Shown: one piece after another, positions 19,092 through 23,080 of the stretch | Numbering within the stretch: position 1 is the first letter of the stretch | Layout: each line of letters opens with the position of its first letter | NCBI GenBank assembly: GCA_002633005.1 | Contig: NMRA01000297.1 | Span: 18,076 to 41,155 of the forward strand | Length of the DNA: 23,080 nucleotides | Source of the DNA: Phoronis australis | Taxonomy: Eukaryota > Phoronida > Phoronidae | Direction: 5' to 3' | Position numbers and translations under genes: made by a program | The notes under the pieces: generated by a model | Databases searched by the model: none | Told to the model about the DNA's origin: nothing | Seen by the model: the letters and a program-made list of their open reading frames with translations, nothing else

Positions 19092-20014
19092 AAGGCAATG
19101 ATCATCGCCTGTTAGCCCGAACCAGAGGCGATGCAGCTCCCATAGGCACTGTACGCCGGAAGCTTTTCGGCGAATTATGCCTCGCACCGACTACACCATC
19201 AAAGTCACGTTGTTATAAATACCTTTTGCGCATAGAGGAACACCTCAGGAGGTTGTCGATGTGTAACAAATACTCCCGTTATCAAACGTTTTCTTCGAGC
19301 AGTCCCTATTTCAGTTAACAAAATCGTGAACTCACCATTTTTATACTGCGCACGCTTCAATTTTTACCGCGCTCGCTAGGTGATGTGATTTCATGACCTC
19401 AATCTTTAAATAGGCTAAAGGTGAGCCATTGCGGTCTTGTCAGTCAAATGTTCGTTTCCAAAATGCCACCACTTATACTTGTCTTTAATTGGCGTTACTT
19501 GAAACTGATTGTATTTCCATGAATTATGGTTTGTATTTGATAAAAATAAATGCTGTTGATATGACATTTAATAGTCTTTGTGCACATATTTGACATTTTA
19601 ATGTTTAACAACACGGCAAATGCACGGCTGGTTCCCTGCAGCACTTACACAAAGGGCGGGAACTTCAGCTTTCAAAGTGCGCCGGTAGGACCGCAACTTC
19701 TGACCTTCGGCCTGGTTAAAAGAATCTTTTGGCGTGCGCCGAGTGAAAATGTTGAGTTCACGATTTTGGGAATTGAAATAGGGACTGCTCGAAGAAAAAG
19801 TTTGATAACGGGAGTATTTGTTCGAGTTGGAAGGAATTAAACACATCGACAACCTCCTAAGGTGTTCCTCTATGCGCAAAAGGTATTTATAACAACGTGA
19901 CTTTGATGGTTTAGTCGGTGCGAGGCATAATTCGCCAAAAAGCTTCCGGCGTACAGTGCCTATAGGAGCTGCATCGCCTCTGGTTCGGGCCAACAGAGGC
20001 GATGGTCATTGCCT
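19092..20014. mobile_element. Mutator-like element with long terminal inverted repeats, 923 bp
   Basis: Left arm 19092-19355 and right arm 19732-20014 are inverted copies, very similar, with ends (A)AGGCAATGA(T/C)CATCGCC. A 10-bp direct repeat AGCGGTCAGG flanks it (19082-19091, 20015-20024). Long TIRs with a 9-11-bp duplication are the Mutator/MULE signature. The centre (19356-19731) has no transposase. Both arms contain the same open frame, discussed under findings. Confidence 0.7.
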
Positions 20015-20024
20015 AGCGGTCAGG

Positions 20025-20390
20025 CGGCCTAGGCTTAGTAAGGCTTAGGCTTAGGGGCTTAGGAGCCAACGGCAATGGGTGTGCATGTGGTATCAAACAA
20101 AAGAATTTCATACATCACTCACATCACACGATTTCAATCCAACGAATAACTGGTTACAGTTGAATTTCCTTTCAGGAAGCGTTGTTATTTCTAGTGTTTC
20201 ATCGTTTTCAGTGGGTCCTCTGACTCCAACTTACTTAGTCCGAGGCGACTCGCCGATGCACTCCGTAATTGTTCCTCTCTCAAAGTTTACAGAACACAAA
20301 CCTTGACTTATGTTGTTTGTGAAGACATTGACCTTTTTTATCCACTTATCATCAAAATATTCTGTCTACTTCACGCTCCACGCATTTTTG
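20025..20390. other. Right interior of the long CAGGG-ended element
   Basis: A short ttaggc/ttaggg-like stretch lies at about 20029-20062. The rest is unassigned. Confidence 0.4.
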
Positions 20391-20468
20391 ACCGCAGAAT
20401 CGCACTATTTGTCGTCGCGATTTTATAACAAATGCAGACACCATTGATGAACCACGCTATCCCGGAGA

Positions 20469-20579
20469 CACAGGCACTTGAATTTATCTGTTCCTCGATT
20501 GCCTCTGACGTCACTCGCTACTAAGAAAGCATGTTTCTTGTATATGGTTACGAGTCATCGCGAAATTCGAGCGCCTGTG
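20469..20579. mobile_element. Foldback mini-MITE, copy 2 (111 bp)
   Basis: Ends CACAGGCACTTGAATTT and, in inverse, CACAGGCGCTCGAATTT, with a central aagaaagcatgtttctt. It matches 6916-7028 across its length. It interrupts sequence that is continuous in the short CAGGG-ended copy, so it inserted there. Confidence 0.65.
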
Positions 20580-20895
20580 ATCCACAATTACAATTTTCGT
20601 TCCTCCGAAACACAAAGAGTAGTTTCCGCTTTTCGAGCCGTCGGCAACGCCGCGATGAGAAACCAATTTGCCGTGATAATTTTCTGGCAAATCCTATTTT
20701 TTTCGCGGAAGTGTAAAGAAAATACGCGGAGGGAATAAAAGAAAAAAGCAGAAATCCGCATTTCCGCGGAACATTCCAAGTCTTGATGTTATCACATCTC
20801 TCAGATAAATGGCTATGCTCACGCATGCGCCTACTCCTTACCTTTAAGTGTTTCATAATAAGCACTCATTGCTCTACTAAGCGTTCCGCGTCGAG

Positions 20896-21025
20896 CATTC
20901 ACCACCACGCTCCTTTCGAAACCCAGCGAAAAGGGGGATCCCATTTCTCATATTCACATGCGGCAACAGGCTTTGCTTTGTTTTGGTCATTCACCACCAC
21001 ACTCCTTGCAAAACCAGGGGGAAAC
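20896..21025 (+). repeat. Direct repeat pair of about 40 bp
   Basis: cattcaccaccacgctcctt at 20896 and a related copy at 20988, 92 bp apart, both followed by an (a/c)accagc-like and G-rich stretch. Origin unknown. Confidence 0.5.
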
Positions 21026-21064
21026 ACTGCCTTAGGAGGCCGTTAAAGTATACATGTAATTTCG

Positions 21065-21430
21065 TAACTCGAACAGATACTCTTGTTTTCCCTCGTTCAG
21101 CTCCCAAAATCAGTAACTTACCATTTTAACACTGCGCGCCCCAGGTGGTATGATGTGATATCCCCTGGCACGCACAGTATTAGAAATGGCCAGTTACTGA
21201 TTTTGGGAACTGAACGAGGGACTGCCAAAAGAAAAAGTTTGAGTATTTATTCGAGTTGGAAGGAATTAAATACATCGACGGCCTCCTCAGGTATCCCTCT
21301 ATGCCAAAAGGTATTTATGACAATGTAGCATTGATGTTTTAGTCAGTGCAAGGCATGATTCGCCGAAAATCTTCCAGCGTATGAGGCGCCAATAGTATGA
21401 GGCGCCCATAGGCATAGGAGCTTCACTGTC
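21065..21430. mobile_element. Decayed relative of the Mutator-like arms
   Basis: The right part 21185-21430 matches the right arm of the 19092-20014 element at roughly three quarters identity, including gttggaaggaattaaa and aaaaggtatttat. The left part 21085-21130 pairs with 21180-21225 as a short inverted repeat around ccctcgttcagctcccaaaa. The outer left arm is missing, so it is truncated. Confidence 0.6.
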
Positions 21431-21439
21431 TCTACTGCG

Positions 21440-22180
21440 GAACCAGTAGAGACTGTGTACACTGTGTGTACCCGCAAAACTAGCTGGCTGGCTAGAGACA
21501 ATACAGACAATGCATACCTATAATAGGGAGGACAATCAAAAAGTAGGTCACGGTGCTCCATATCTGCCTCCGTGTAAAACCCACGTCGGTAAATTACCTT
21601 ATTTCAGACTTCAAAGTTAACTACAAGACAATTGTGACCCACCACCACAAAATGACTCTTAAGTCGGAAACTCTATTTCCCGATCAGACTGCAAACAGTC
21701 GCTATAGGTTAAAATTAGGTCAAAATTTTTTATTGCAGATTATGATTATTTATTCATTCTACTTCACAAAACAATACTTTAAAACAAGCAAACTTCATTT
21801 TAAATCTTATTTATTTCATCTTGAAAAACACCACCTTCTCCACGACTGCATATCTCGTGAAATTTTCATCGAAATTTGCCGGTTTTCGTGTTCTCATTGC
21901 TCAGTCTTCCGATGACCCAATTCGCTCGTAAATACATCAACAGAAAGGTCAAACTCTGCTCATTATGCATGTAGTAAGCTCTTTGAGTTTTTCGTCCAAT
22001 CATCAGTCGTTATTTCACGTTTTGCATTCGGGGTATTTTCAACAGAAGTGTCACTCATCAGTCTTTTAGCTAGCAATGACCTTTTAACCCAATGCATCGC
22101 TGACCTCATTCGCTAGAACTAGTTAAGTGGGTGTGAAACTGTGGGGTCGCGAGGTCACGGCATGTTTTCAAGACAGTAAG
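21440..22180. other. Unassigned stretch
   Basis: AT-rich with a plus-strand open frame of 120 codons (21553-21915) whose composition looks non-coding (many Lys, His, Phe, Tyr). No recognisable gene. Confidence 0.4.
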
Positions 22181-22510
22181 ATGGCTGGTCCCCGTGTAGC
22201 TGATATCTCAGTGATTAACTCTTGCCTCTGACTGCCGTATCAAGATCAGCGAGAATTAACTGAACTCATCAAAGAGCACATTTGTTGATTGAGACAAGGA
22301 GGAATTTCGTGACAGCGACGAGTCGTCTGACGGCAGCAAGTCGTCGCCAGATGAGTTTCATGATCGACCCATCGCGAATACGGTTATGTTGGATTCCAAG
22401 TCGTTGGATTGGAACAAACAGAACTTGAAGAAAGCAGTCCGAATTAGCTTAATCGCACAACGTCTTGTATCTGCAAAGCCAGTGGATCGGGGTACAAGCA
22501 GCTGAATATT
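22181..22510 (+). pseudogene. Eroded reading-frame remnant, family unknown
   Basis: From the ATG at 22181 the frame reads MAGPRVADISVINSCL, a TGA, then LPYQDQRELTELIKEHIC and another TGA, then LRQGGIS. After a shift near 22313 another frame reads DSDESSDGSKSSPDEFHD and runs on to RLVSAKPVDRGTSS before a stop. The acidic Ser/Asp block and helix-like segment look protein-derived. I do not recognise it; a transposase or recombinase remnant is possible. Confidence 0.3.
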
Positions 22511-23080
22511 ACTGCAAGAGAGGGCTGAATCACTCGGTGAGAAGTCGAAGAAATGGATGCTCTTCAGTCAGTGTCAGTGGACTTGGATAGGGATGAGTGA
22601 TTGTCATTTTTTTCAAAATTATTCACACTAGCGTAAAATTTTGAATTATTTTGAATAAAAATCAACCAGAAACGTGTATTTTGTAATCTACAGGACTTCA
22701 TTTTATTAAACTTCTACAAAATACACTTAACTACTTGTTTTACTTGCGGTAACCCCTCCTGCCACAAGTGGACTGACCCTGTATACTTTAGGTGGGAAAT
22801 TTATTGACCCAGTTGCAGCAACCCAACATGAATATCACTCCTTTTTGGCTGAGATTACATAATAAGGTCTATATTCTTTCTAATTTTTTATTAGTTTTAT
22901 TTGTTTATGTTGTTGTGCATACTAATAAGTCTGAAATGTAGCATTCAACTGCAGGTTGCTATGGAAATTTTAAAGACACTATCGGCACTTTTTGTCGGCC
23001 ATTTTCCTTGACTTTTGAAAGCTCTAAATTTTCGCTTTCCCCGACTAGAATTGGCAATAACTCGGTCATTTGTGAAGATA
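22511..23080. other. Unassigned right edge
   Basis: AT-rich; no recognisable gene, repeat or element end. Confidence 0.4.

Larger units (their letters stand above)
18271..20785. mobile_element. CAGGG-ended TIR element, long copy with nested insertions
   Basis: The left end CAGGGCTTGGAATGACC and the next ~50 bp match the short copy at 7340. The right part from about 20390, including gttcctccgaaaca and the GCGGAAA-type tail, matches the right half of the short copy. The flank atgtta is perfect on both sides (18265-18270, 20786-20791), a 6-bp target duplication. Nested inside are the Mutator-like element (19092-20014) and the foldback element (20469-20579). No transposase frame was recognised. 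Confidence 0.6.

Noticed and set aside
18923-19318. 131-residue plus-strand frame as a host gene
   Set aside because: It overlaps the left arm of the Mutator-like inverted repeat and recurs in the right arm. I treat it as transposon sequence, though the coding signal is noted as a finding.
1-23080. CRISPR array, bacterial operon or biosynthetic cluster
   Set aside because: The tandem repeats have no unique spacers. The only real gene is a spliced animal gene.

Overview
The window is nuclear DNA from an animal, most likely an AT-rich invertebrate genome. It holds a spliced gene with GT-AG introns of 0.5 to 3.2 kb, many families of cut-and-paste DNA transposons, and several minisatellites. The phylum cannot be fixed from the sequence alone.

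The one clear host gene is on the minus strand: an orthologue of STARD7, a START-domain phosphatidylcholine-transfer protein. Five coding exons (14959-14751, 12819-12659, 9454-9269, 6636-6552, 6027-5906) join in frame across four GT-AG introns and give the whole START domain and the natural stop codon. The 5' end is uncertain. The most upstream exon seen may continue from an exon I could not find, or it may carry the start codon.

Layout from left to right. 1-400: a 41-bp minisatellite. 396-1131: mostly featureless, with one unidentified possible minus-strand exon. 1220-4339: a piggyBac transposon whose transposase keeps its three catalytic aspartates but has two frameshifts. It has a probable 5' intron, a polyA signal and four palindromic 18-mers near its ends. 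It is bracketed by 92-bp direct repeats that lead into a 14-copy, 42-bp minisatellite (4387-4974). 5250-5580: a second, composite minisatellite. 5693-14959: STARD7. Its introns contain a PIF/Harbinger-like MITE, a small foldback element, a CAGGG-ended TIR element, ~80-bp repeats, a pogo-like end, a SINE/MITE-like unit and a 1.6-kb long-inverted-repeat element.

15123-16719: a TIR element with a 5-bp target duplication; it holds a TATA box and splice donor that could serve STARD7. 16720-18264: mostly featureless. 18271-20785: a TIR element with a perfect 6-bp target duplication, carrying a nested Mutator-like long-TIR element (19092-20014) and a second copy of the foldback element. 20790-23080: a decayed relative of the Mutator-like arms, an eroded reading-frame remnant, and plain AT-rich sequence.

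The genes do not form a pathway. The picture is a conserved lipid-transfer gene whose introns and flanks have been repeatedly invaded by at least six transposon families, some nested in others. Nothing resembles a defence system, a CRISPR array or a biosynthetic cluster.
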